From: Occultella kanbiaonis
Lineage (GTDB): Bacteria > Actinomycetota > Actinomycetes > Actinomycetales > Beutenbergiaceae
Direction: 5' to 3'
DNA: 64,000 nucleotides
NCBI RefSeq assembly: GCF_009708215.1
Contig: NZ_CP046175.1
Location: forward strand, 1,054,001 to 1,118,000
Below, piece by piece: positions 33,373 to 41,897 of this stretch. Position 1 is the first letter of the stretch. Every line of letters begins with the position of its first letter. A program made the position numbers and the translations under genes. The notes under the pieces were generated by a model, which had not been told where the DNA came from, ran no database searches, and was given only the letters and a program-made list of their open reading frames with translations.

Positions 33373-34719
33373 TCACTCGGACTCGAACTGCCACAGCGTC
33401 AGCGAGGTGTTGGTCAACAGGACCAGATGGTCCCCGACCGGCGCGACGTCGAGCGGATAGTCCCCGACCGTCGGCACCCGCCAGCGCAGGGCACCGGTCC
33501 CCGTGTCGAGGCCTGCAAGCGAGGTCCTCCCGCCGGTGTCGGAGATGCCGACCAGCACGGTGTCGCCGGCCCCCACGCAGGCGCACCAGGCCAGCCGTCC
33601 GCGGTTCGCCGTCGTGGTCCAGATTTGTTCCCCGGTCTGCTCGACCAGACCGAACAGTGCACTGTCGGTGTAGACGAGCACGCGCCCGTCCAGCCGGGCG
33701 AACGGGTACGGGTACGCCTGCGGGAGCGACCAGAGCGGCTCGCCCGTGGTCCTGGTCAGCGCATCGAGCGTGCCGCCGCGCACCTGGAACACGACGTCGG
33801 AGTCCGGGTCGTCGTCGACGGGCATCGTCACCCCGTACGGCGCGATCGGGACCGGCTCGACGCTGCTCTCCCCGTCCGTGACGACCTGTCGGCCACCGGA
33901 GTTCCCGGCCTCAAGCGCGACGATCACGCCGGGCAACTCGTACACGAAGCCGCGGTCGAGTCGGATCTCGCCTGTCTGGGCGTCGAGCACGAACCCCGCG
34001 AACACCGAGACGAAGACCTCCCCGTCGACCACCCGGAGCACCGGCGCGTAGGGCTCTCCCCGCAGGCCAGGGCCGATGAGGGTGCTCCACCGGGGCTCGG
34101 CGAGGGGGTCCGAGCCCTGTAGACGCACCACCCGCTGGCCGTCCGCGTCCTGGCGCAACGCGATGATGTCACCGTCGGACTGCGTGACCAGGAGGGCGCC
34201 GGGCATCGGGGTGCGGGTGACGGTGCCGTCGGCAACGTCGATCCTCAGGATGGCGGCATCGACGTCGCGCCCCGCCCGGCAGAGCAACGGCTCGAACTCC
34301 CACGCGCACGTCATCCCGGGCTCGGATACGGACCAGATCGCGCGGCCGTCGGCGTCGTCGTAGCCGGTGACGGTCGACCACGTGCCCACCACCACCCGGT
34401 CCTCGAAGACTGCGACCCGTGGAGTGTCGAGCCACGAGGTCAGGTTCGGCATCGGCACGCTCCAGACCTCGTCGGGCGCCTGGGCCAGGTCGGCTTCGGC
34501 GACCACGCCCCACGCCGGCTGCACCGGCGGAACGGTGAGCACGCCGACCACGATCAGCGAGACGGCCGCGGCCACCCAGGCCGGAGCCGAGGAGGTCGTC
34601 ACCTGGCTGGGCCGGCGGCGTGGACCGGGCTCGCCGGCATCCACGGGGAAGTCAGCCTCGGCCGGGACATTCTCGGCTGCGAGGGTGAACTCGTCGTAGT
34701 CGCCTGGGGCGCCGCCCAT
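33373..34719 (-). CDS. Membrane-anchored PQQ-like beta-propeller protein (intact long copy)
   Basis: These 448 residues start with an acidic head DYDEFTLAAEN, then a basic stretch and one transmembrane helix (WVAAAVSLIVVGVLTV, about residues 48-63). An extracellular propeller has repeated blade edges such as DADGRAIWSV, DTGTGALRW and RTTGEPLWSL. Cysteine pairs occur at MTCAWEFEPLLC and in AWCACVGAGD. The fold is of the PQQ-binding/BamB-like kind, but no quinone-enzyme residues are evident. The function is unknown; a surface scaffold or binding role is plausible. It is the first gene of a minus-strand cluster of four related genes. Confidence 0.82.
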   Translation of the reverse strand: MGGAPGDYDEFTLAAENVPAEADFPVDAGEPGPRRRPSQVTTSSAPAWVAAAVSLIVVGVLTVPPVQPAWGVVAEADLAQAPDEVWSVPMPNLTSWLDTPRVAVFEDRVVVGTWSTVTGYDDADGRAIWSVSEPGMTCAWEFEPLLCRAGRDVDAAILRIDVADGTVTRTPMPGALLVTQSDGDIIALRQDADGQRVVRLQGSDPLAEPRWSTLIGPGLRGEPYAPVLRVVDGEVFVSVFAGFVLDAQTGEIRLDRGFVYELPGVIVALEAGNSGGRQVVTDGESSVEPVPIAPYGVTMPVDDDPDSDVVFQVRGGTLDALTRTTGEPLWSLPQAYPYPFARLDGRVLVYTDSALFGLVEQTGEQIWTTTANRGRLAWCACVGAGDTVLVGISDTGGRTSLAGLDTGTGALRWRVPTVGDYPLDVAPVGDHLVLLTNTSLTLWQFESE

Positions 34720-34835
34720 ACTCGATTGTCGTCCCGTGCGCGGAGGTCCGCCCGGTGGTTGACCGACGGGAGTGGGTTCGCCGCGCCGAAGGTGAAGGTC
34801 CTGGACATGACCCGCCGCCCTTGCGCCCGGCGTGC

Positions 34836-34853
34836 GACACTTGAGGAAGTGTC
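34836..34853. other. Small perfect hairpin in intergenic region
   Basis: GACACTT and AAGTGTC form a perfect 7-bp stem with loop GAGG, between the divergent propeller and desaturase genes. It may be an operator or a short transcript structure. Nothing else is seen in the 204-bp spacer. Confidence 0.4.
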
Positions 34854-34923
34854 CGGCGCGATCGAGCGGTCACGCCAGGGCGCCTGAGTGCGTCACCACG
34901 CACGAAGAGCCCGAGGCGGCAGT

Positions 34924-36006
34924 ATGAGCAGTATCGCGATCCAGCTTCCGGGGACCGGCACGGTTCGGGAACGGCACGTCAGCGACTTCAAGGAACTGAC
35001 CCAGCGCGTGCAGGCCGCCGGTCTGCTGAAGCGCAGTTACGCCTACTACTGGTCGAAGATCATCGGCCTCACCTTCGGTGGGTTGGCACTCGCCGCGGCG
35101 TTCGTGCTGATCGGCAACAGCTGGTGGCAGATGGCGCTCGCGGTCGGCCTGGCCCTGTTGATGACCCAGGTCGCATTCCTCGGGCACGACGCCGCGCACC
35201 GGCAGATCTTCGTCTCCGGCAAGTGGAACGAGTGGATCTCCCTGATCCTGATCAACCTGTTCGTCGGCATGGGGCACGGCTGGTGGCAGCGCAAGCACAC
35301 CAAGCACCACCAGGTCCCGAACAAGGTGGGTGCCGACCCCGACATCGGGGGCCGCGTGCTCGCGTTCACCCCGGAGGGCTACGCGTCCCGCAAGAACCCG
35401 CTGACGCGGTGGCTCGCCACCCAGCAGGGCCGCTTCTTCTTCCCGCTGTTGCTGCTCGAGGGTGTCAACCTGCACGTGCAGGGCATCAAGGGCGTGCTCT
35501 CCAGGGGCAAGGTCAAGCGTCGCTGGGTCGAACTTAGTTTCATCGCGTTCCGCCTCGGCAGCTATTTCGCGCTCGTCTTCATCATCCTGCCGCCCGGCAA
35601 GGCCGCCGCGTTCATCGGCATCCAGCTCGCCGTGTTCGGCCTGTACATGGGCTCGTCCTTCGCGCCGAACCACATCGGCATGCCGCTCGTGCCGCCCACG
35701 GCCAAGATCGACTTCCTGCGCCGCCAGGTGCTGATGAGCCGCAACATCACCGGTGGCCGCGCGGTCGACACCTTCATGGGCGGTCTGAACTTCCAGGTCG
35801 AGCACCACCTGTTCCCCTCGATGTCCCGCCCGAATCTGCGCAAGGTCGCGCCGATCGTGAAGGCACACTGCGAGGCACTCGGAGTGAGGTACACCGAGAC
35901 CACGCTGATGCAGTCCTACCGGGCCGTGATCGCCTACCTGAACAAGGTCGGCCGCGGCGGCCTGGACGTGTGGGCATGTCCGTTGGCGGCGCAGTACCGC
36001 CTCTGA
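34924..36006 (+). CDS. Membrane fatty acid desaturase
   Basis: This 360-residue di-iron integral membrane enzyme carries the three histidine boxes: GHDAAH (about 93-98), HTKHH (about 129-133) and VEHHLFP (about 300-306). Hydrophobic helices lie on both sides of the first box and between the second and third. It should insert a cis double bond into acyl-CoA or lipid acyl chains at the cytoplasmic membrane using ferredoxin electrons. ATG 34924 is chosen over an upstream Arg-rich extension from 34888. It is monocistronic. Confidence 0.93.
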   Translation: MSSIAIQLPGTGTVRERHVSDFKELTQRVQAAGLLKRSYAYYWSKIIGLTFGGLALAAAFVLIGNSWWQMALAVGLALLMTQVAFLGHDAAHRQIFVSGKWNEWISLILINLFVGMGHGWWQRKHTKHHQVPNKVGADPDIGGRVLAFTPEGYASRKNPLTRWLATQQGRFFFPLLLLEGVNLHVQGIKGVLSRGKVKRRWVELSFIAFRLGSYFALVFIILPPGKAAAFIGIQLAVFGLYMGSSFAPNHIGMPLVPPTAKIDFLRRQVLMSRNITGGRAVDTFMGGLNFQVEHHLFPSMSRPNLRKVAPIVKAHCEALGVRYTETTLMQSYRAVIAYLNKVGRGGLDVWACPLAAQYRL

Positions 36007-36027
36007 GCAGCTCGGCATTACGGGCCA

Positions 36028-36098
36028 TGCCCGACGGCGGTGGGCCGGCTCCGCATGGTGGCGAGCAGTCTGCTCCGGCTCCTGCCCGACGGCGGTGG
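36028..36098. repeat. Pair of 16-bp direct repeats
   Basis: TGCCCGACGGCGGTGG occurs at 36028-36043 and again at 36083-36098, both followed by (G)GCCGG. They lie in the convergent gap after the desaturase and before the fucosidase stop. Confidence 0.5.
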
Positions 36099-36117
36099 CC
36101 GGCCGGTCGGGCCCGCG

Positions 36118-37407
36118 TCAGTCCGGTGGTGGTGTGGTCGGCGCACGGTAGTTCGCCGGCAGGTCCGGCACGACTGCGCCGCCGGTGTCGTAGGCCGTGA
36201 CGGACGTGAGGTGACCGGCCGCGGACGCGCCGCCGTCGGCCTCCACCCGGACCACCAGCTCGCGGACGCGGACCGGTTCGAAGACGTGCACCCGGCGGAC
36301 CCCGACCGTGCCTGCGGCGACCAGCACCACGCCGTCGGGCGTGCGCACCTCGTGCCCGCGCACGTGCTGGCCGGCGGTGAGGTCCTCGCGCAGCACCAGG
36401 TGATCGATGGTCACCGGGCGCTCGAACCGGGCCAGCACGGTGTCCCCCGACGCAGTCAGCGTGGCCGGGACCGGGTCGGCGAACCGGCGGTCCCACACGG
36501 CTCGCCAGGCGCGCACCCGGGCCACGTCCTCCTCGGGGATGTGCCCGCGGGCATCGGGCGGCAGGTTCAGCAGCAGGCCCGCGCCGAGGCCGATCGACCG
36601 GTAGGCGATCGCCAGCAGGTGGTCCACCGTCTTCGGTGACTCGGCATCGTGGTGGAACCAGCCAGGGCGGATCGAGACGTCGCACTCCGGGGGCAGGTAC
36701 CGCGCCTCGGCGAGGTCCGCGGTGCCCTCGGTGTAGTTGTCCGCGTGGGTCCGATCGACCACGTACTCGACCGGATCGGCGGCCAGGCCGTCCTCGTTGC
36801 CGACCCAGCGGATCGTCGGCCGGCCCATGTTGAAGACCATGGCGCCGGGCTGGAGCTCGTCGATCAGGGCGGCGATACGGTCCCAGTCATAGCTGCGTCC
36901 TGCCGAGCCGGCGCCGTCGAACCAGAGCTCGAACAGCTCGCCGTAGTTCGTGCAGAGCTCACGCAGCTGGGTCAGATAGAGATCGTCGTAGGCCTCGGCG
37001 TCCTCGTAACAGGGCGCGTTGCGGTCCCAGGGGGACAGGTACAGCCCGAGCGCCAGTCCGTGGCGCCGGCAGGCGGCAGCGACCTCGGCCACGACGTCCC
37101 CGCGCCCCTCGCGCCAGGGCGAGGAGGCCACGGAGTAGTCGGTCGTGGCGCTCGGCCACAGGCAGAACCCGTCATGGTGCTTGGCGGTGAGGACGGCGTA
37201 CTTCGCACCGGCGTCGAGGGCGGTCCGGACCCACTGGTCGGCGTCGAGGTCGCCCGGATCGAACGTGGCCGGATCGAGCGTGCCGTCGCTCCACTCGCGG
37301 TCGTTGAACGTGTTGATGCCGAAGTGCCAGAACACCCCGAGCGCGGCCTCCTGCCAGCGCAACTGCGCCGGGGTGGGCACGGGTCTCGGGGTGCCGGGGT
37401 TGGTCAT
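36118..37407 (-). CDS. Alpha-L-fucosidase-like GH29 glycoside hydrolase
   Basis: These 429 residues have a GH29 (beta/alpha)8 barrel: FGINTFNDREW at the start, AKHHDGFCLWPS (about residues 70-81), and ELWFDGAG near residue 160, whose Asp matches the GH29 nucleophile position. A C-terminal beta-sandwich covers the last 110 residues. No signal peptide is present, so it would act on imported oligosaccharides in the cytoplasm. ATG 37407 is preferred to the extended frame. It is the third gene of a minus-strand operon with a TIM-barrel isomerase and a Gfo/Idh oxidoreductase. Confidence 0.9.
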   Translation of the reverse strand: MTNPGTPRPVPTPAQLRWQEAALGVFWHFGINTFNDREWSDGTLDPATFDPGDLDADQWVRTALDAGAKYAVLTAKHHDGFCLWPSATTDYSVASSPWREGRGDVVAEVAAACRRHGLALGLYLSPWDRNAPCYEDAEAYDDLYLTQLRELCTNYGELFELWFDGAGSAGRSYDWDRIAALIDELQPGAMVFNMGRPTIRWVGNEDGLAADPVEYVVDRTHADNYTEGTADLAEARYLPPECDVSIRPGWFHHDAESPKTVDHLLAIAYRSIGLGAGLLLNLPPDARGHIPEEDVARVRAWRAVWDRRFADPVPATLTASGDTVLARFERPVTIDHLVLREDLTAGQHVRGHEVRTPDGVVLVAAGTVGVRRVHVFEPVRVRELVVRVEADGGASAAGHLTSVTAYDTGGAVVPDLPANYRAPTTPPPD

Positions 37408-37462
37408 GGCTCCATCCTCGCCGATCCGGGCCCGCCGCCCCTCGCACGCCCCGCCGAGTGGG

Positions 37463-38335
37463 CTACAGGTACGGGCGCACCAGGGTGTCGTAGCGCTCGG
37501 CCATGGTGGCGATCGTCTCGTCGCCTGGGGAGTCCCAGATCTGCTGGTTGAAGATCTCGACCTCGACGTCGCCGGTGTAGCCGGTCCCGGCGATCCAGGA
37601 GGTGATCGTCGGGAAGTCGATGTAACCGTCGCCCATGAATCCGCGGGAGAGGAGTGCATCGGTGGCCAGCGGGAGCAGCCAGTCGCACACCTGGTAGGAC
37701 GCGATCCGGCCCTGGGCGCCGGCCCGGGCGATCTGCTCGCGCAGGTCGGGGTCCCACCACACGTGGTAGGTGTCCACGACCACCCCGACGGTCTCGGCCG
37801 GGAACTGCTCGGCCAGGTCCAGGCACTGCTTCATCGTGGACAGCACCGCCCGGTCCGCGGCGAAGATCGGGTGCAGCGGCTCCAGGACGATCCGCACGTC
37901 GTGCTCGGCCGCGAACGGGGCCAGGTCGGCGACCCGGTCGGCCACCCGCTGCCGCGCCGCGACCAGGTCGCGGTCGCCGTCGGGCAGTGCCGGGCCGCCG
38001 GGTGCACTCGCCGCGCCGAGGCCACCGACCACCATGACCAGCTCGCGGGTGCCCAGCGTCGCGGCCTCGACGATCGCGGCCCGGTTGTCCGCCAGGGCGG
38101 CCGCCCTGCCCGCCTCGTCCGAGGCGGTCATGAACCCGCCACGGCACAGCGAGGAGACCCGCAGCCCGGCATCGGCGACGATCCTCGCGGCGTTCTCCAG
38201 GCCGGCCTCGGCCACCCGGTCGCGCCACAGCCCGACGGCGGGCAGCCCGGCCCGCACGGCGCCGTCGACCGCCTCGGCGAGTGTCCAGGCCTTCGTGGTC
38301 GCCGTGTTCAGGGACAGCCGGCTCAGGTCCGCCAT
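37463..38335 (-). CDS. Sugar phosphate isomerase/epimerase-like TIM barrel
   Basis: This is a 290-residue AP-endonuclease-2-type barrel (IolE/Hyi superfamily). Metal-site features include the Glu in RIVLEPLHP (about residue 150), VVVDTYHVWWDP, and the late Glu in VEVEIFNQQIWD. It overlaps the oxidoreductase stop by four bases (ATGA), so the two are coupled. It would isomerise or dehydrate an intermediate made by the oxidoreductase. Exact chemistry is unknown. Confidence 0.9.
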   Translation of the reverse strand: MADLSRLSLNTATTKAWTLAEAVDGAVRAGLPAVGLWRDRVAEAGLENAARIVADAGLRVSSLCRGGFMTASDEAGRAAALADNRAAIVEAATLGTRELVMVVGGLGAASAPGGPALPDGDRDLVAARQRVADRVADLAPFAAEHDVRIVLEPLHPIFAADRAVLSTMKQCLDLAEQFPAETVGVVVDTYHVWWDPDLREQIARAGAQGRIASYQVCDWLLPLATDALLSRGFMGDGYIDFPTITSWIAGTGYTGDVEVEIFNQQIWDSPGDETIATMAERYDTLVRPYL

Positions 38336-39498
38336 CAGAGCGTGATGGGGGTGAGGTCGATGCGGCGGCCCTGCTCCGACGAGGCCAGCCCGGCCTCGGC
38401 GAGTTGCACGCCGCGGGCAGCCGAGAGCAGGTCGTAGCGGTGCTCACGACCGGCGACGGCGTCGCGCAGGAACTCCTCCCACTGCAGCTTGAAGCCGTTG
38501 TCCAGGTCGTCGTTCGCGGGAACCTCGAGCCACTGGTCGCGGAACGGCTCGGTCACGGGCAGGTCAGGGTTCCAGACCGGCTTCGGTGTGTGCGCGCGCT
38601 GCTGGGCGACGCACTTGCGCAGCCCGGCGACGGCGGACCCATGGGTGCCGTCCACCTGGAACTCGACGAGCTCGTCGCGGTAGACGCGCACGGCCCAGGA
38701 GGAGTTGATCTGGGCGATGATCTCCTCGCCGTTCGGGCCGGTGATCTCGAAGATGCCGTAGGCGGCGTCGTCGGCGGTGGCGTCGTAGGCCTCGCCGCGC
38801 TCGTCCCAGCGGGTGGGGATGTGGGTGGCGGTCCTGGCGACCACGGACTTCACGGAGCCGAGAATGCCCTCCAGGACGTAGTTCCAGTGGCAGAACATGT
38901 CCGTGGTCATGCCGCCGCCGTCCTCCTTGCGGTAGTTCCAGGAGGGGCGCTGCGCGGACTGGTGGTCGCCCTCGAAGACCCAGTAGCCGAACTCGCCACG
39001 CAGGGACAGGATGCGGCCGAAGAAGCCCTCGTCCACGAGACGGCGCAACTTCACCAGGCCCGGCAGGTACAGCTTGTCGTGCACGACGCCGGCGGTGACG
39101 CCGGTCTCGTTGCGGAGCCGGGCCAGCTGGATGGCCTCCTCGAGGGTCTCGGCGGTCGGCTTCTCGGTGAAGATGTGCTTGCCGTTGCGCATCGCCCGGG
39201 TCAGTGCGGCGTAGCGGCGGGACGTGACCTGGGAGTCGAAGTAGACGTCGATGTCGTCGGCGTCGATGACCGCGTCCTGGTCCGTGGTCCATTCGGCGAT
39301 GTCGTGCTTCTCGGCGATCTCTCGGACCGCATCCGCGCGCCGGCCAACCAGGATCGGCTCGACCTGGACCTTGGTGCCGTCCTCGAGGACCACGCCACCG
39401 GCCTCCCGGATCGGCAGGATCGAGCGGAGCAGGTGCTGGCGGTAGCCCATGCGGCCGGTGATGCCGTTCATGGCGATGCGGAGGGTGCGGGTCGTCAT
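38335..39498 (-). CDS. Gfo/Idh/MocA-family oxidoreductase (fucosidase operon)
   Basis: This 387-residue NAD(P) enzyme starts LRIAMNGITGRMGYRQHLL, a variant of the dinucleotide loop, has the EKP motif in FTEKPTAETLEEA near residue 105, and TTDMFCHWNYVLE in the C-terminal domain. It is the first gene of the operon with the isomerase and GH29 enzyme. A LacI-type operator, GGAATGCGCTTTCC, lies 52 bp upstream of ATG 39498. It likely oxidises the released sugar or a derived aldose/inositol. Confidence 0.9.
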   Translation of the reverse strand: MTTRTLRIAMNGITGRMGYRQHLLRSILPIREAGGVVLEDGTKVQVEPILVGRRADAVREIAEKHDIAEWTTDQDAVIDADDIDVYFDSQVTSRRYAALTRAMRNGKHIFTEKPTAETLEEAIQLARLRNETGVTAGVVHDKLYLPGLVKLRRLVDEGFFGRILSLRGEFGYWVFEGDHQSAQRPSWNYRKEDGGGMTTDMFCHWNYVLEGILGSVKSVVARTATHIPTRWDERGEAYDATADDAAYGIFEITGPNGEEIIAQINSSWAVRVYRDELVEFQVDGTHGSAVAGLRKCVAQQRAHTPKPVWNPDLPVTEPFRDQWLEVPANDDLDNGFKLQWEEFLRDAVAGREHRYDLLSAARGVQLAEAGLASSEQGRRIDLTPITL

Positions 39499-39878
39499 CG
39501 GGGTCGTCGTCTCCTGGGAATCGGTGGGGGAGTGAGGCACTCCCACGTTGGAATGCGCTTTCCGTAGCGTACGGCCGGGGTCGGAGCACGTCAAGATCTG
39601 CCACGTCGGGTGCCGATCCACGGCCCTGCGGTCATGCGGTTCCGGGTCCAGCAGTGACGCCGGTGCGTGGCCCGGCCGTTGACCTGGAACCAGTTGCGTC
39701 GCCGAGGTACCAAGGCGTGCGGCAACGAGGTCGACGCGGCGGGTACGGGGTCGACGTGTCTGGCCGTGACTCGTCGGGCGGCGGGTTGCCGGGCGGCTCT
39801 CCCCATTGTGGCGACCGCCCCACCCCGCCATGCTGGGCTCGCACTGCAGCAACCGAGGCGAACCCGGAGGACGAATCG
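39499..39878. other. Spacer between fucosidase operon and small coiled protein
   Basis: This 380-bp divergent region contains the LacI operator at 39550 near the oxidoreductase. The remainder shows open but unsupported frames on both strands and no recognisable RNA. Confidence 0.5.
39550..39563. promoter_or_regulatory. LacI-type operator of the fucosidase operon
   Basis: GGAATGCGCTTTCC has arms GGAA and TTCC around GCGC. It probably binds the LacI at 40317, whose own leader carries the related GTAAGCGCTTTCAC. Confidence 0.65.
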
Positions 39879-40229
39879 ATGTCGGACATGTTCAACGATT
39901 TCAAGGACAAGGCGAGCGAGGCGTTGGAGAGCGCGAAGAGCAAGGTCGGCCCCGCCGTCGAGGGTTTCGCGGACAAGGCCGGCGACGTCTTCGAGGACGT
40001 GAAGGAGAAGACCGGGGACGTCTTCGAGGACGCCAAGGACAAGGCCGGGGACGTCTTCGAGGACGCCAAGGAGAAGGCCGGCGACGTGATCGAGGACGTC
40101 AGGGACCGCTTCGACGGCGACGACGTCGAGGCGCCCGCCGCTCCGGAGGCCGCTGCAGCCCCGGAGGCCGTCGCCGTTCCGGAGGCCGCTCCCGCTCCCG
40201 AGTCGCCGACGCCGACGCCGCCCGCCTGA
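39879..40229 (+). CDS. Small helical repeat protein, CsbD/YtxH/LEA-like
   Basis: These 116 residues contain four successive 11-residue units of the form KAGDVFEDAKE (residues 27-75), predicted to make a long amphipathic helix, then a disordered Pro/Ala/Glu tail. GGAGG lies upstream of ATG 39879. Eleven-residue Lys/Asp/Glu repeats are typical of LEA or apolipoprotein-like stress proteins that coat membranes or protect proteins during drying. This is analogy; no specific family is certain. It stands alone and is followed by a strong terminator. Confidence 0.75.
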   Translation: MSDMFNDFKDKASEALESAKSKVGPAVEGFADKAGDVFEDVKEKTGDVFEDAKDKAGDVFEDAKEKAGDVIEDVRDRFDGDDVEAPAAPEAAAAPEAVAVPEAAPAPESPTPTPPA

Positions 40230-40238
40230 ACCCTGCCG

Positions 40239-40276
40239 CCGACGGGCGCGGTGCGCGTGCGCCGCGCGCCCGTCGG
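40239..40276. terminator. Bidirectional terminator
   Basis: CCGACGGGCGCG (40239-40250) and CGCGCCCGTCGG (40265-40276) form a perfect 12-bp stem between the convergent small helical protein and LacI genes. Confidence 0.75.
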
Positions 40277-40316
40277 GCTGCCGGCCGGGGTGCTCTGCGT
40301 GCCGCAGCGCGCGGGA

Positions 40317-41339
40317 TCAGTTCCGCGGCGGTGTGGAGTCGCGCAGGACCACGGTGCTCGCCACCTGCTGGACGCGGGGCTCGGGCGCCGGCTCGGCCAG
40401 GGTCAGTTCGGTGGCGGCGGTCCCGACCTCGAGGAGCGGCACCCGCACCGTGGTCAGTGACGGCGTCAGGTCGCGCAGCGTGACGATGTCGTCGAAGCCG
40501 GCGATCCCGATCCCGGTGCCGACCGCGACTCCCGCATCGCGTGCGGCCGCCATGGCGCCGACGGCCATCACGTCGTTGACGGCGAAGACCACGTCGACGG
40601 CGGCGCCCGACTCAAGCAGTTGGCGCATGCCCTCGTAGCCGCCGTCGCGGGTGAACGCCGAGCGCACGATGTGGTCGGGGGCCAGGGTGGCGTCGTGGCC
40701 GGCCAGGCCGGCCACGAACCCGTCCAACCGGTCCCGAGCGGTGAGGTGGCCGGCCGGGCCGGCGAGGGCCGCGAACCGGCGGTAGCCGGCTCCGTGCAGC
40801 GCCCCCGCCAGGTCCGCGGCCCCGGCGGCGTTCTCGATCACGACCGTGTCCACGTCGAACAGCGGCTGGCCGATCATGGCGACCGCACCACCGCCGGCAC
40901 GGTAGGCGGCGAGGGCGGCGCGGAGGCGGTCGTTGACGGCCTCGTCGTCGGTCCGGCCGCCGGCCATCACGATGGCCCGCGCCCGCTGGCTCTGGAGCAC
41001 CTCGATGAAGGCGATCTCGCGCTCCGGGTCGTGGCCGGTGCTCGCGAGGGTGACCATCAGCCCGGCCTGCTCGGCGGCGGCGGTGACGCCGGAGGCGATC
41101 GAGGAGAAGTACGGGTCCGCGATGTCGTGCACGATCAGACCGATCGTGGTGGTGCGGCCGCGGGCCATCGCCTGTGCGTTCGCGTCCGGTGAGTAGTGCA
41201 GCGCCGCGGCCGCCGCGAGCACCCGCTCCCGCAGCTCGGGCCGGACCGTGCGGTTGGCGCTGCCGTTGATGGCGCGCGAGGCGGTCGCGAGGGAGACGCC
41301 GGCCTCGCGGGCGACGTCGCTGAGGGTGACCGAGGGCAT
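40317..41339 (-). CDS. LacI-family transcriptional regulator (fucosidase locus)
   Basis: This 340-residue repressor has HTH VTLSDVAREAGVSLATASRA near residue 4 and hinge SPDANAQAMARG. The effector domain contains NDVMAVGAMAAARD and GFDDIVTLRDLTPSLTTV. It likely controls the GH29 operon through the site at 39550 and itself through the site at 41349. The same operator core is found ahead of the SDR/flavoprotein operon, so its regulon may be wider. Confidence 0.92.
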   Translation of the reverse strand: MPSVTLSDVAREAGVSLATASRAINGSANRTVRPELRERVLAAAAALHYSPDANAQAMARGRTTTIGLIVHDIADPYFSSIASGVTAAAEQAGLMVTLASTGHDPEREIAFIEVLQSQRARAIVMAGGRTDDEAVNDRLRAALAAYRAGGGAVAMIGQPLFDVDTVVIENAAGAADLAGALHGAGYRRFAALAGPAGHLTARDRLDGFVAGLAGHDATLAPDHIVRSAFTRDGGYEGMRQLLESGAAVDVVFAVNDVMAVGAMAAARDAGVAVGTGIGIAGFDDIVTLRDLTPSLTTVRVPLLEVGTAATELTLAEPAPEPRVQQVASTVVLRDSTPPRN

Positions 41340-41348
41340 GACACCAGG

Positions 41349-41362
41349 GTAAGCGCTTTCAC
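41349..41362. promoter_or_regulatory. LacI autoregulatory operator
   Basis: GTAAGCGCTTTCAC lies 9 bp upstream of the LacI start with core AAGCGCTT at 41351-41358. Its position fits repression of its own gene. Confidence 0.6.
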
Positions 41363-41498
41363 GACCCTCGTGGGGGAGGTGCCCGGGCGCCGGACTTGCG
41401 AGCGTGCGGTTGTGCGGCCCATTGACCGGATGTGCCGCACAGTCGCGCGCTCGGTCTCGGATCCGCGCCCGTTCGGTCTCGGATCCGAACCGCGGCGG

Positions 41499-41858
41499 TC
41501 AACTGCCCGGCTGGGCCATGCGGCGGATCCAGGCGGCCCCTTCGGGGAGGAGGTCGCACGGCAGCGGAACGGGGACTCGGCCACCGGGCACGCCGATCGC
41601 GACGATGGCGGTCCAGCTGCCACCCGGTTCGGGACCGGGCACCTGCTCCACGTCGGGCAGCACCTCGAGCACGAGCACGCGGGAGGCCGGGTGGAAGTCG
41701 TTGTCGATCCCGCGGCAGTGGCCGAGCACCCGTCCGTCCGGATCGACGGCGACGAAGGAACGCCGGTTGTTCCCGCCGCGCCACCGGTCGGGCAGCAGGT
41801 CGTCGAACCTGCCCCGGGACGTCTCGACATCGGCGGTGGTGGCGGGGCGAACGTGCAT
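41499..41858 (-). CDS. Possible truncated GNAT acetyltransferase
   Basis: The 119-residue product begins like a GNAT protein (MHVRPATTADVETSRGRFDDL) and keeps the strands FVAVDPDGRVLGHC and RVLVLEVLP. Then, where the acetyl-CoA loop (R/QxxGxG/A) should follow, it turns into an unrelated Gly/Pro-rich tail. It may be a degraded gene or a divergent short family. It lies 39 bp downstream of the MFS gene stop on the same strand. Confidence 0.45.
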   Translation of the reverse strand: MHVRPATTADVETSRGRFDDLLPDRWRGGNNRRSFVAVDPDGRVLGHCRGIDNDFHPASRVLVLEVLPDVEQVPGPEPGGSWTAIVAIGVPGGRVPVPLPCDLLPEGAAWIRRMAQPGS

Positions 41859-41897
41859 GGCGGCCAGTGGACCACGCCCACCCGGACACGGTGCTCG

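Noticed and set aside
34599-34808. 69-residue minus-strand frame starting MSRTFTF upstream of the long propeller gene
   Set aside because: It overlaps the real gene start in another frame and soon turns into random Ser/Pro/Thr residues.
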